Source: Roseomonas sp. E05 (GTDB lineage Bacteria > Pseudomonadota > Alphaproteobacteria > Acetobacterales > Acetobacteraceae). From it: 64,000 nt of DNA. This document shows, one piece after another, positions 49,772-58,377 of the stretch. Location: assembly GCF_030063475.1 (NCBI RefSeq), contig NZ_JASIRT010000015.1, forward strand, positions 1-64,000, in the 5' to 3' direction. Numbering within the stretch: the first letter of the stretch is position 1; the number at the start of each line of letters is the position of its first letter. The notes under the pieces were generated by a model, which worked only from the letters and a program-made list of their open reading frames with translations, searched no databases and was not told the DNA's origin. A program made the position numbers and the translations under genes.

Positions 49772-51010
49772 TCACAGCACGCCACGCGCGGCGAGGTCCG
49801 CCTGCGCCGCGGCATCGAGTCCCAGTTCGGCGAGGATCTCGGCATTGTGCTGGCCAAGCGTTGGCGGCGCACGGTCGAAGCGCAGCGGCGCCTCCGCGAA
49901 GCGCAGCGGGCTCACCACCTGCGGCACCGTGCCGGCCAGCGGATGCGGGAGGTGGCGCAGCATCTCGCGGTGCCGGATCTGCGGATCGTCGAAGACCTGC
50001 GGCACCGTGTTGATCGGCGCGCAGGGCACGCCCGCCTCGTCGAGCCGCTTCGTCAGCTCGTCCCGGGTGAGGTCCGCGAAGGCCCCGCTCAGCAGCGGCG
50101 TCAGCACGGCATTGTTGCGCACGCGTCCGGCATTCGTGGCGAAGCGCGCGTCGCTGCCCCATTCCGGGTGCCCGACCGCCTCGCACAGCTTGCGGAACTG
50201 GCCGTCATTGCCGACCGCCAGGACGAGATGCCCGTCGGCGCAGGCGAAGACGTCCTGCGGCTGGATGTTGGGGTGGCGATTGCCGCCGCGCTTCGGCGTG
50301 TTGCCGCCGACCAGCCAGTTCATCGCCTGGTTGGCCAGGAAGGCTGCCTGCACGTCGAGCATGGCGAGGTCGATGGTCTCGCCCTCTCCCGTCTCGGCGC
50401 GGTGCGCCAGTGCGCCCAGCACGGCGACGGTGGCGTACATGCCGGTCATCAGGTCCACGATGGGCACGCCGACCTTCTGCGGGCCGGCGCCGGGCATGCC
50501 GTCGCGCTCGCCGGTGACGCTCATCAGCCCGCCCATCGCCTGGATGGCGAAGTCATAGGCGGCCTGATCGCGCCGTGGGCCGTCCTGCCCGAAGCCGGTG
50601 ACGGAGCAGTAGATCAGGCGCGGGTTGACCGCGCGCAGCGAGGCGGCGTCCAGCCCGTAGCGCGCCAGCGCGCCGGCCTTGAAGTTCTCGATGACGATGT
50701 CGGCCGTGGCGGCGAGCTGGCGCAGGATCGCCTGCCCCTCGGGCTTCGTCATGTCGATGGTCAGCGAGCGCTTGCCGCGGTTGACGGAGAGGAAATACCC
50801 GGCCTCGTGCGTCGGCTCGCCCTGCGCATCGCGCAGGAAGGGCGGACCCCAGCTCCGCGTGTCGTCGCCGGCGCCGGGACGCTCCACCTTGATGACGTCG
50901 GCGCCCATGTCGGCGAGGATCTGCGTCGCCCAGGGCGCCGCCATGATGCGGCTGAGGTCCAGCACGCGGATATGGCTGAGCGGGCCGCCGCGCTCCTGCG
51001 CCTCAGGCAT
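49772..51010 (-). CDS. Family III CoA-transferase (CaiB/BaiF)
   Basis: 412 residues. RVLDLSRIMAAPWATQILAD, GADVIKVERPGAGDDTRSWG and YCSVTGFGQDGPRRDQ match the family, and the conserved Asp lies in LAMLDVQAAFLAN. It overlaps the glutathione-transferase-like gene by eight bases. Two CoA-transferases in one operon suggest sequential acyl-CoA exchange, or substrates that are stereoisomers or homologues. Confidence 0.9.
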   Translation of the reverse strand: MPEAQERGGPLSHIRVLDLSRIMAAPWATQILADMGADVIKVERPGAGDDTRSWGPPFLRDAQGEPTHEAGYFLSVNRGKRSLTIDMTKPEGQAILRQLAATADIVIENFKAGALARYGLDAASLRAVNPRLIYCSVTGFGQDGPRRDQAAYDFAIQAMGGLMSVTGERDGMPGAGPQKVGVPIVDLMTGMYATVAVLGALAHRAETGEGETIDLAMLDVQAAFLANQAMNWLVGGNTPKRGGNRHPNIQPQDVFACADGHLVLAVGNDGQFRKLCEAVGHPEWGSDARFATNAGRVRNNAVLTPLLSGAFADLTRDELTKRLDEAGVPCAPINTVPQVFDDPQIRHREMLRHLPHPLAGTVPQVVSPLRFAEAPLRFDRAPPTLGQHNAEILAELGLDAAAQADLAARGVL

Positions 51011-51614
51011 CGACGATCTCCGTGGCGCGCAGGGAGGGTCGCGCGTCGAAGCCCGCGTGCCAGGTGGCCAGCTTCGGGCGCCCCGCGCGCCAGTCCCAGG
51101 AGGCGAAGCGGAAGTCCAGGTAGGAGAGCGCGCAGCCGATGGCGATATGCCCGATGCCGAAGCGCTCCGCTTCCAGCGCCCCGGCCATGCCCTCCAGCCG
51201 GTCCAGCGTGGCGCCGGCCTTGAAGGCGAAGCTTTCGAGCAGCGCCGGGGTCTGGCGCGCCTCCGGCTTGTCGCGCTCGTTGCGCCACAGGACGAGCAGG
51301 TCCAGCAGCCCGTTGCCCAGGCTCTGCCAGGTCAGCGCCTGCCAGCGCGCCGCGCCGGCGCGGGGAAAGAGCCCGCCGCCGGCGCGGTCGTCCAGGTACT
51401 CGCAGATGGTGAGGGAGTCGAACAGCGCGGTGCCGTCCTCCAGCACCAGGGTGGGGATCTTGCTGAGCGGGTTGTCGGGCAGCAGCGCGGGGTTTGGCGT
51501 GTCCATCCGTACCACCGTGCGGACGGTCTCGATGCGATCGGCGAGACCGAGCTCATGCGCGGCGATCATCACCTTGCGCACGAAAGGCGAGCGCGGAGAC
51601 CAGTGCAGCTTCAT
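51003..51614 (-). CDS. Glutathione S-transferase-like protein
   Basis: 203 residues. The thioredoxin-fold N-terminus starts KLHWSPRSPFVRKVMIAAHE with the Ser/Arg motif of GST-like proteins, followed by IPTLVLEDGTALFDSLTICEYLDD, which carries the cis-Pro and glutathione-binding ED-S block. A helical C-terminal domain follows. It is the first gene of the acyl-CoA operon; a maleylacetoacetate isomerase or dehalogenase-type role is possible. Operator-like motif A lies 91 bases upstream. Confidence 0.87.
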   Translation of the reverse strand: MKLHWSPRSPFVRKVMIAAHELGLADRIETVRTVVRMDTPNPALLPDNPLSKIPTLVLEDGTALFDSLTICEYLDDRAGGGLFPRAGAARWQALTWQSLGNGLLDLLVLWRNERDKPEARQTPALLESFAFKAGATLDRLEGMAGALEAERFGIGHIAIGCALSYLDFRFASWDWRAGRPKLATWHAGFDARPSLRATEIVDA

Positions 51615-51704
51615 CGGCTGACGCGTCCGGCCGCCGGGGCGGGATCGGCGTGGCGCATGGGGCTTCCTCCTCGCTGGCGGCGCGGAGCCGCGTTTCATTC
51701 GTTA

Positions 51705-51726
51705 GGTCATCTTTATGGTCTTTATG
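51705..51726. promoter_or_regulatory. Candidate GntR operator A, upstream of the acyl-CoA operon
   Basis: GGTCATCTTTATGGTCTTTA-TG: shares R-GTCA and TATGG-N-YT positions with sites B (52604) and C (54711) and contains a 9-base-period repeat of TCTTTATG. It is AT-rich in a very GC-rich setting. Confidence 0.5.
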
Positions 51727-51763
51727 CTGCGAACGTGGGCCGCGTCAAGCGCGCCGCACGCTT

Positions 51764-52540
51764 TCAGCCGGACTGGCCGCCAGTGGAGAGCTTGATGTCG
51801 ATCCGCACGATGTCGCCGCGATAGATGCCGTCGGCCGCCAGGATCAGCGTGCCCTGAGCGTCCACCGCGGCGCGGCGCACATGCGCGACGGGCGCGTTCA
51901 GCGGCATCTTCAGCTCGTCCGCGACCTCGACATCGGCCGAGCCGATGGTGAGCGTCTGCCGCGCATCGACGATGGTGACGCCAGGCAGGCTGGCCACCAG
52001 GTTCAGCGCCGTGCGGCTGCGCAGGTCATGCGCCTTCACCTTGGGCCAGAGCTTCTCGTCGAGATAGACATCGGCCAGCAGGAAAGGCTGTCCATCGCGC
52101 CAGTGGCGCCGCCGCAGATGGCGGTAGGCAGCGGCGGGCCGGCCCAGATCCTCCGGCATCATCGGCGGCATGGCGCCGCCCTGGCTGCTCAGGATCTCGA
52201 TCTCCGCGCCCTCGCGTGAGCGCAGCAGGCCGGACCAGTCGGTCTGCACCTCGCACCACAGCCGGTTGCGGCTCTGGCCGCGCACGAAAGTCCCCTTGGC
52301 GCGGAACCGCTCGATCAGCCCTTCCGCCTCCAGCTGGCCGAGCGCCTGCCGGATCGTCGCCCGTGCGACGCCGCATTCCGCCGCCAGCTCCTCAACCGTC
52401 GGGATCTGCTCGCCCGGCCGCCAGGCGCCGGTTTCGATCCGGCTGCGGAACAGCGTCGCCAGCTGGAGATAGCGCGGCACCGCGCTGCGGCTGAGGTCCA
52501 CCACGCCCCGGAGGGCACCCGCAGGAGACGATTTCATCAT
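51764..52540 (-). CDS. GntR-family transcriptional regulator (HutC/UTRA type)
   Basis: 258 residues. The winged helix at about 25-90 has GEQIPTVEELAAECGVARAT and IRQALGQLEAEGLIERFRAKG; the C-terminal UTRA-like ligand domain has RHLRRRHWRDGQPFLLADVY and ends GIYRGDIVRIDI. ATG 52540 or 52537 may be used. It sits between the acyl-CoA operon and a divergently transcribed TctC receptor gene. A shared AT-rich 22-base motif at three nearby promoters is probably its binding site. Confidence 0.88.
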   Translation of the reverse strand: MMKSSPAGALRGVVDLSRSAVPRYLQLATLFRSRIETGAWRPGEQIPTVEELAAECGVARATIRQALGQLEAEGLIERFRAKGTFVRGQSRNRLWCEVQTDWSGLLRSREGAEIEILSSQGGAMPPMMPEDLGRPAAAYRHLRRRHWRDGQPFLLADVYLDEKLWPKVKAHDLRSRTALNLVASLPGVTIVDARQTLTIGSADVEVADELKMPLNAPVAHVRRAAVDAQGTLILAADGIYRGDIVRIDIKLSTGGQSG

Positions 52541-52603
52541 TCATCCTCTTTGCGGCACCGCCGCCCTTTCGCCAAGCCCGGCGATCCGAATTCGGCTTTT
52601 AAA

Positions 52604-52625
52604 GGTCAATAATATGGATTTATTG
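52604..52625. promoter_or_regulatory. Candidate GntR operator B
   Basis: GGTCAATAATATGGATTTAT-TG: nearly palindromic (GTCAATAA...TTATTGtC). It lies between the regulator gene and the TctC receptor at 52648, 22 bases before that start. Compare sites A and C. Confidence 0.5.
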
Positions 52626-52647
52626 TCGAGATGGAGGAAACCAAGCC

Positions 52648-53628
52648 ATGACCGAACCCCTCACCCGCCGCGCCGCCCTCGCCGCCGGCCTTGCCCTGCC
52701 GGCGCTCTGGCCGCCGCGGGGCGCCCTGGCCGAGAGCGGCAGGCCCGTGCGGCTGATCGTGCCCTACCCGCCCGGCGGCATCACCGATCTCGTGGCCCGC
52801 CGCGTGGCGGATGCCCTCGCCCGCCGCCAGGGCCGCCCCTATGTGGTGGACAACCGGCCCGGCGCGGGCGGTAACCTCGCCGCCGAGACCGCCGCCCGCG
52901 CCGCGCCGGATGGCGACACGCTCTACATGGGCTTCGCCGGCACGCATGCCATGAATGTCAGCCTCTATCCGCGGCTGGGCTACGACCCCGTGAAGGATTT
53001 CACGCCGCTCTCGCTGCTGGTGGAATCGCCGCTGGCGCTGACCGTGCACCCCTCGGTGCCGGTGACCAGCCTCGCCGAGCTGACGGCCTATGCCAAGGCG
53101 AACCCCGAGGCGCTCGCCTTCGGCTCCTCCGGCAATGGCGGGGCCTCGCACCGGGCGCTGGAACTCTACAAGGCGGCCGCCGGCATCCAGATCCTGCACG
53201 TTCCCTATCGCGGCGCCGCCGCCTCCAACACGGACCTGATCGGCGGCAAGATCCAGGGCATGTTCGACACGCTGATCACCGCCCTGCCGAACATCCGCGC
53301 CGGCGCGGTGCGCGTGCTGGCCACCACCGGCCGCAACCGCGCCGCCCTGCTGCCGGAGACGCCCACCATGGCCGAGGCCGGGCTGCCCGGCTACATGTTC
53401 GTCACCTGGCTCGGCCTGCTGGCCCCCGCCGGCCTGCCGGACGGACAGCGGGACCGGCTGAACGCCGAGTTGCGCGCAGTGCTGGCGGAGCCGGGCATGG
53501 TGACGTGGTGCGCGCAGAACGGGCTGGAGCCGGCGCCCTCCTCACCACAGGACTTCGCCGACTACATGGCGGCGGAAACCGAGCGTTTCGCCCGCTTCGT
53601 GCGCGAGACCGGCATGCGGATCGAATGA
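52648..53628 (+). CDS. TctC/Bug-family periplasmic substrate-binding protein
   Basis: 326 residues with an RRAALAAGLALPALW export signal. VRLIVPYPPGGITDLVARRV is the defining N-terminal block; VVDNRPGAGGNLAAETAARA and ILHVPYRGAAASNTDLIGG follow. Such receptors bind carboxylates for tripartite tricarboxylate transport, but no TctA or TctB gene is in the window. It starts 22 bases after candidate operator B and ends at the strong hairpin at 53630-53661. Confidence 0.9.
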   Translation: MTEPLTRRAALAAGLALPALWPPRGALAESGRPVRLIVPYPPGGITDLVARRVADALARRQGRPYVVDNRPGAGGNLAAETAARAAPDGDTLYMGFAGTHAMNVSLYPRLGYDPVKDFTPLSLLVESPLALTVHPSVPVTSLAELTAYAKANPEALAFGSSGNGGASHRALELYKAAAGIQILHVPYRGAAASNTDLIGGKIQGMFDTLITALPNIRAGAVRVLATTGRNRAALLPETPTMAEAGLPGYMFVTWLGLLAPAGLPDGQRDRLNAELRAVLAEPGMVTWCAQNGLEPAPSSPQDFADYMAAETERFARFVRETGMRIE

Positions 53629-53629
53629 G

Positions 53630-53661
53630 GCGGCGCCGCCCGCCCAGGCGGGCGGCGCCGC
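53630..53661. terminator. Perfect 15-bp inverted repeat between convergent genes
   Basis: GCGGCGCCGCCCGCC and its exact complement are separated by CA. The repeat fills the gap between two convergent TctC genes and probably acts as a two-way terminator, although there is no T-run. Confidence 0.65.
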
Positions 53662-53665
53662 AGCG

Positions 53666-54640
53666 TCACTCGACGGTGATCTTCGCCGCATGGATCAGCT
53701 CGACCCACTTCTCCGTCTCGCGCCGCAGGTGGTCGGCGAAGGTCCCGGCATCCGCGCCGATGATGCGCACGCCGAGCTGGGTGAGCCGCTCGCGCGCGGC
53801 CGGCTCCTGCAGCGCACCCAGGATGGCCTGCTGGATCTTCGCGACCCGCTCCGGCGGCGTGCCGGCGGGGGCGACCACGCCGTACCAGTTCTCGACATCC
53901 ACGCCCGTCACGCCCGCCTGCTCCAGCGTCGGCACGCCCGGCAAGAGCGGCGAGGGCTCGGCGCTGCCGAGGGCCAGCGCCGTCATGGCCTTGTCCCGCA
54001 CCGGGCCGATCAGCGCCGGCAGGTCGGCGAACATCAGGTCCACACGCCCGGCCAGCAGGTCGGTGATGGCCGGAGCCACGCCGCGATAGGGCACGTGAAT
54101 CAGCTCCATTCCCGTGTGCAGCGCCAGCGAGGCCATGGCGAGGTGCGGCGAGTTGCCATTGCCCGAGGAGGCGAAGGTGAGGCGGCCGGGTTCAGCGCGT
54201 GCCTTCTTCAGCAAGGCGGGAAGGTCGTTCAGCTTGCTGGCCTTGCTGGCGACGAGCAGCTGCGGCACGCCCACCACCAGGGCGACCGGCGCCAGATCCC
54301 GCACCGCCTTGTAGGGCACGTCCGGCAGCAGGTTCTGCGCCACGGTCATGCTGCCGACGCCGACCAGGCCGACCGTGTAGCCGTCGGGCGCGGCCTTCGC
54401 CACGGCATCCGTGCCGATCACACCGCCCGCGCCGGAGCGGTTCTCCACCACCACCGCCTGACCGAGATCCTTCTCCATGGACGCCGCCAGGATGCGCCCG
54501 ATGGGGTCGGCCGAGCCGCCGGGCGGGAAGGGCACGATCAGCCGGACCGGCCGGTCGGGGAAGGTTTCCGCCAGGGCGGGGGTGACACTTGCCAGCAGGG
54601 TGGCCAAGCCGGCGAGGAGCAGAGGGCGGCGATGCAGCAT
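53666..54640 (-). CDS. TctC/Bug-family periplasmic substrate-binding protein
   Basis: 324 residues with a signal peptide (HRRPLLLAGLATLLASVTPALA). VRLIVPFPPGGSADPIGRIL, VVENRSGAGGVIGTDAVAKA and LIHVPYRGVAPAITDLLAG are the family blocks. Candidate operator C lies 71-92 bases upstream, so it is probably controlled with the first receptor. The two have clearly diverged, so they may bind different acids. Confidence 0.9.
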   Translation of the reverse strand: MLHRRPLLLAGLATLLASVTPALAETFPDRPVRLIVPFPPGGSADPIGRILAASMEKDLGQAVVVENRSGAGGVIGTDAVAKAAPDGYTVGLVGVGSMTVAQNLLPDVPYKAVRDLAPVALVVGVPQLLVASKASKLNDLPALLKKARAEPGRLTFASSGNGNSPHLAMASLALHTGMELIHVPYRGVAPAITDLLAGRVDLMFADLPALIGPVRDKAMTALALGSAEPSPLLPGVPTLEQAGVTGVDVENWYGVVAPAGTPPERVAKIQQAILGALQEPAARERLTQLGVRIIGADAGTFADHLRRETEKWVELIHAAKITVE

Positions 54641-54710
54641 GACAGATCTCCCTGATGCCGGATCCGGGGGCCGGCTTGCGCGGAGAACCCTGCTCGACTC
54701 GCCCCTTAAG

Positions 54711-54732
54711 AGTCAATAGTATGGCTTATAAG
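54711..54732. promoter_or_regulatory. Candidate GntR operator C
   Basis: AGTCAATAGTATGGCTTATA-AG: shares GTCAATA and TATGG with site B and ends in a CTTATAAG palindrome; CTTATA recurs 9 bases later. It lies upstream of the second TctC gene. Bases 54733-54908 hold no convincing gene. Confidence 0.5.
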
Positions 54733-54908
54733 ACTTATAGCTCATCAGGAGGGCCGGCCATGATCTTCGGCCGCGCGGAGCTGGAGCGGGAAAAGCGCGC
54801 CAGGCTGCTGCTCTTCACCATGGTGCCACGGCTCCTTGCCCTGGCCACGGTGCTGGAGAACGGCGCCAGAGGCGCTTGGCTCGCGAGCCTGCGCCCCGCC
54901 GTCCGCGT

Positions 54909-55901
54909 TCAGGGGCGCAGCACGACGCGCCCCACGGCCTGCCGGTCACGCACCAGCGCCATGGCCTCGCGGAAGCGTTCCAACGGCAGCGCGGCATGCA
55001 CCTCCGGGTGCAGCCTTCCCGCCTGCCACCAGTCCAGCAACTGCTGCCAGAGCGCGCGCACGCGGGGGGCATGGGCATGCCGGTTATCGCCCGGCGACCA
55101 GCCGAGATAAGTGCCCCAGTTCAGCCCGGCCACGCCGATATTCTTCAGCAGCAGCAGGTTGACGGCGAGGTTGGGGATGGCGCCGGCGGCATAGCCGAGC
55201 GTCAGCAGCGTGCCGCCCTCCCCCAGGCAGCGCAGCCCTTCGTCGAAGGCCGCGCCGCCCAGCGTGTCCAGCACCAGGGCGGCGCCGGCTCCGCCGGTGA
55301 TCTCCGCGACGGCGGCGCGGAAGGGCTGGGTGCTGTCCAGCACCGCCTCCGCGCCGCGCGCCCGCAGCCGGTCATGCTTCGCCACCCCCGCACGGGCGAT
55401 GACGCGGGCGCCAACGGCATGCGCCACCTCCAGCCCCGCCAGCCCCACGCCGCCGCCGGCACCCTGCACCAGCACCCATTGCCCGGACTTCAGCCGCCCG
55501 CGCCAGAGCAGCGCGGCCGCCGCGGTGGGATAGCTGATGGGCAGCGCCACGGCGGCCTCGGCGGGCAGTTCCTCCGGCAGCGGCATGACGTGGATGTCGT
55601 CGGCCACCGCCTCCTCGGCCATCCCGCCCCAGTCGAGCGCAGCGAAGACCCGGGTGCCCGGAGGCGGCGCCCCGGCATCGGGCGCCGCCTCCAGCACCGT
55701 GCCGACCACCTCGGTGCCGGGCGTGAAGGGCAGCGGCGGGCGGCGCTGGTATTTCCCGGCGACGACGAGTTGCACCGCGAAGGAGACGCCCACCGCCTCC
55801 ACCCGGATGCGCACGCCGCGCGGGCGCAGCGGCGGCGGCGGCACCTCCTTCACCTCCAGCGCGTCGAAGTCGCGCCAGCTCTCGCAGACCAGCGCGCGCA
55901 T
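54909..55901 (-). CDS. Quinone oxidoreductase-type medium-chain dehydrogenase (no zinc site)
   Basis: 330 residues. The NADP-binding segment VLVQGAGGGVGLAGLEVAHAVGA is at about residues 137-160; GTEVVGTVLEAAPDAG and LPEELPAEAAVALPISYPTA match the quinone reductase/zeta-crystallin branch, and the catalytic zinc ligands are absent. It is coupled by ATGA to the third TctC gene. It likely reduces an enoyl or quinone-type compound linked to the transported acid. Confidence 0.88.
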   Translation of the reverse strand: MRALVCESWRDFDALEVKEVPPPPLRPRGVRIRVEAVGVSFAVQLVVAGKYQRRPPLPFTPGTEVVGTVLEAAPDAGAPPPGTRVFAALDWGGMAEEAVADDIHVMPLPEELPAEAAVALPISYPTAAAALLWRGRLKSGQWVLVQGAGGGVGLAGLEVAHAVGARVIARAGVAKHDRLRARGAEAVLDSTQPFRAAVAEITGGAGAALVLDTLGGAAFDEGLRCLGEGGTLLTLGYAAGAIPNLAVNLLLLKNIGVAGLNWGTYLGWSPGDNRHAHAPRVRALWQQLLDWWQAGRLHPEVHAALPLERFREAMALVRDRQAVGRVVLRP

Positions 55902-56896
55902 CAGCCCGGCTCGATCCCGGCCTCGCGCACCAGCCGGCCCCAGCGTTCGTACTCGGCGCGGGCGAAGCCGGCGAAGTGCTCGGGCGTGTCGGCGACCGGC
56001 TCGGCCCCCAGGGATTCCAGCCGCGCGCGCCCTTCCGGCGCGGCGACCACGCGCGCCACGGCCTGCTGCAGCCGTACCACCAGCTCCGCCGGCATCTTGG
56101 CCGGCGCCCAGACGCCGTACCAGGTGGCGATCTCGTAGCCCGGCACCCCGGCCTCGGCCACGGTCGGCAGATCCGGGAAGGCGCCGACGCGCCCGGCCGT
56201 GGTGACGGCGAGCGCGCGCAGCTGCCCCTCGCGCACCGCGCCGGCGCTGCTCGGCATGGAGTCGAACATCAGCTGGATGTTGCCGGCCAGCAGGTCCTGC
56301 AAGGCAGGGCCGGAGCCGCGATAGGGAACATGCGTCATCTGCGTGCCGGTGAGCTGCCTGAACAGCTCGCCCGCCAGATGCGGCGCCGCGCCGATGCCGG
56401 AGGAGCCGTAGGAGGCCTTGCCGCCCTGCGCCTTGAGCCAGGCGATCAGCTCGGGCACCGAGCGCACGGGCAGCTCGCGGTTCACCACCAGCATCAGCGG
56501 CACGCGGGCGATGTTCGTCACCGGCGCGAAGTCGGCCAGCGTGTCGAAGGGCATCTGGCGGTTCAGGTGCGGGATGATGACGTGGATCGAGGCATTGACC
56601 AGGATGGTGCCGCCATCCGGCGCCGCGCGCGCCACCTCGCCGCTGCCGACCACGCCCGAGGCGCCGCTGCGGTTGTCCACGACGACGCTGGGCAGGCCTT
56701 CGGCCGGCAATCCCTGCGCCACCACCCGCGCCAGGATGTCGGTGGGCCCGCCCGGCGGGTAGGGCACCACCATGCGAAGCGTGCGGCTGGGCCATGGCGC
56801 CTCGGCCCATGCCGGTGACAGGCGGGCAGCCGCTGCGGCGGAGAGGCCGAAGGTGCCGGCAAGCGACATGGCGCCGCGGCGCGTGAGGCTGGCCAT
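55901..56896 (-). CDS. TctC/Bug-family periplasmic substrate-binding protein
   Basis: 331 residues with a Tat-like signal TRRGAMSLAGTFGLSAAAAA. LRMVVPYPPGGPTDILARVV, VVDNRSGASGVVGSGEVARA and MTHVPYRGSGPALQDLLAG define the family. ATG 56896 was chosen in front of the signal; the frame further upstream shadows the CoA-transferase. It is divergent from that CoA-transferase at 56963, with a perfect palindrome in the short gap. It is the third receptor in the region without TctA/TctB partners. Confidence 0.9.
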   Translation of the reverse strand: MASLTRRGAMSLAGTFGLSAAAAARLSPAWAEAPWPSRTLRMVVPYPPGGPTDILARVVAQGLPAEGLPSVVVDNRSGASGVVGSGEVARAAPDGGTILVNASIHVIIPHLNRQMPFDTLADFAPVTNIARVPLMLVVNRELPVRSVPELIAWLKAQGGKASYGSSGIGAAPHLAGELFRQLTGTQMTHVPYRGSGPALQDLLAGNIQLMFDSMPSSAGAVREGQLRALAVTTAGRVGAFPDLPTVAEAGVPGYEIATWYGVWAPAKMPAELVVRLQQAVARVVAAPEGRARLESLGAEPVADTPEHFAGFARAEYERWGRLVREAGIEPG

Positions 56897-56914
56897 CCGG
56901 TGTTTCCTTCCCTG

Positions 56915-56932
56915 TTCGCGTTTTTTCGCGAA
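56915..56932. promoter_or_regulatory. Perfect palindrome TTCGCG-N6-CGCGAA in a divergent promoter
   Basis: Exact inverted hexamers flank six T residues in the 66-base gap between the TctC gene and the CoA-transferase gene. It is probably an operator controlling both; no adjacent regulator is an obvious match. Confidence 0.45.
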
Positions 56933-56962
56933 TGATGCACTCACAGAATAAGAGGAAACGCA

Positions 56963-58099
56963 ATGTCGGAGGAGATGCGCCCTTATCGCGGGCTGCGGGT
57001 GCTGGATGCCAGCCAGGGCATTGCCGGCCCCTATTGCGGCATGCTGCTGGCCGCCAGCGGCGCCGAGGTGGTGAAGCTGGAACCGCCCGGGGGAGACTGG
57101 TCGCGCGGCCTCTCCACCCGCGCCAACGGGCAGTCGGTGATGCACGTCACCTTCAACCGCGGCAAGCGCAGCATCGTGCTCGACCTGAAACAGGCCGAGG
57201 GCCGGGCCACCGCGCAGGCGCTGGCCGCCCGCGCGGACGTGCTGATCGAGGCCTTCCGGCCGGGCGTCGCCGCGCGCCTCGGGCTCGGCCCGGAGGCCAC
57301 GCCAGAGGACGCGATCTGCCTCTCCATCTCCGGCTTCGGACAGCAGGGCCCCTATGCCGGGCAGCCCTGCACCGACTCCGTCGCCCAGGGCTTCTCCGGC
57401 CTGGCGGCGTTGAATCCCGGCCCGGACGGCGCGCCCCACAAGGTCGGCACGCTGGTCGCCGATGTGGTGACAGGGCTTTCCGCCTTTGCCGCCGTGCAGG
57501 CGGCGCTGGCCCAGCGCATGCTGGAGCGGGGCGGCGCCGCACCGCCGCAGCGCCGCGTGCTGGATGTTTCGCTGATGGCTGGCATGGCGGGGTTGTTGGC
57601 CATGCCGCTGGCGGAGGCAGGGCTGCTCGGGCGCGCTCCGGCGGCGCTGAACCTGCCTGCCGGCAGCTACCAGGCCGCAGATGGCGCCTGGGTGATGGTG
57701 GCGCTGGTGCGGGAAACGGAGTTCGTGGCCCTCTGCGAGGTGCTCGGCCTGCCGGAACTGCCGCACGACCCGCGCTTCGCCAGCTTCGCCGCGCGCGCGG
57801 AGCATCGTGAGGCGCTGCTGCCGCTGGTCCGCGCGGCCTTCACGACGCGGCCGGCGGAGGATTGGCTTGCCCGGCTCGGCACGGCCGGGCTGCTGGCCTC
57901 ACGCGTCAACACGCCGCTCGACTGGCTGGCCGACCCGCATGTGCAGGCGGTTGGCGCCGCCGCGCCCTTGCGCCAGCCGGAGATGGGCGAGCTGCCCATG
58001 CCCGCCCTGCCGGGCTTCGGCCATTGGCTGGCGCCTGCACCGGCCTTGGGCGCCCATACCGCCGAGATCCTCCGGGAGCTGGCGATTCCCGCGCGCTGA
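56963..58099 (+). CDS. Family III CoA-transferase (CaiB/BaiF)
   Basis: 378 residues. RVLDASQGIAGPYCGMLLA, GAEVVKLEPPGGDWSRGL, FNRGKRSIVLDLK and CLSISGFGQQGPYAGQPCTD follow the family order. AAGAGGAAA precedes the ATG. It is divergent from a TctC receptor and quinone-reductase-like pair, which suggests import and CoA activation of the same acid. Bases 58100-58377 after it contain no recognisable gene. Confidence 0.88.
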   Translation: MSEEMRPYRGLRVLDASQGIAGPYCGMLLAASGAEVVKLEPPGGDWSRGLSTRANGQSVMHVTFNRGKRSIVLDLKQAEGRATAQALAARADVLIEAFRPGVAARLGLGPEATPEDAICLSISGFGQQGPYAGQPCTDSVAQGFSGLAALNPGPDGAPHKVGTLVADVVTGLSAFAAVQAALAQRMLERGGAAPPQRRVLDVSLMAGMAGLLAMPLAEAGLLGRAPAALNLPAGSYQAADGAWVMVALVRETEFVALCEVLGLPELPHDPRFASFAARAEHREALLPLVRAAFTTRPAEDWLARLGTAGLLASRVNTPLDWLADPHVQAVGAAAPLRQPEMGELPMPALPGFGHWLAPAPALGAHTAEILRELAIPAR

Positions 58100-58377
58100 C
58101 GGAACCGGTCAGGGGAGGCTTCGTCCGCCCGACCGGGTGCGTTTCGGCAAGAAGTTGCGAGCAGAGGGTTTCCATCCGCTCCAGCAGGAACGCATCCGAG
58201 TCAGGCCTGGCCGCTCTGCCTCCGGTATGCCGGGTCCATGGCAGGGATCGCCGCCTCCACCGCGCCAGGCAGGCGGAGGCGGCGGAGCCCGCCTGCCGGC
58301 TTGGCAAGGCACCCCAAGCTCCTCCCTGCCCCCGAGCTGGCGAGATCCAGCGCCGGGAGCGAGAAGGGCTTCCCGGG

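Noticed and set aside
54760-54905. Short frame MIFGRAELEREKRARLLLF upstream of the quinone-reductase-like gene's 3' end
   Set aside because: It runs into the antisense of that gene, has no domain and no clear ribosome site.
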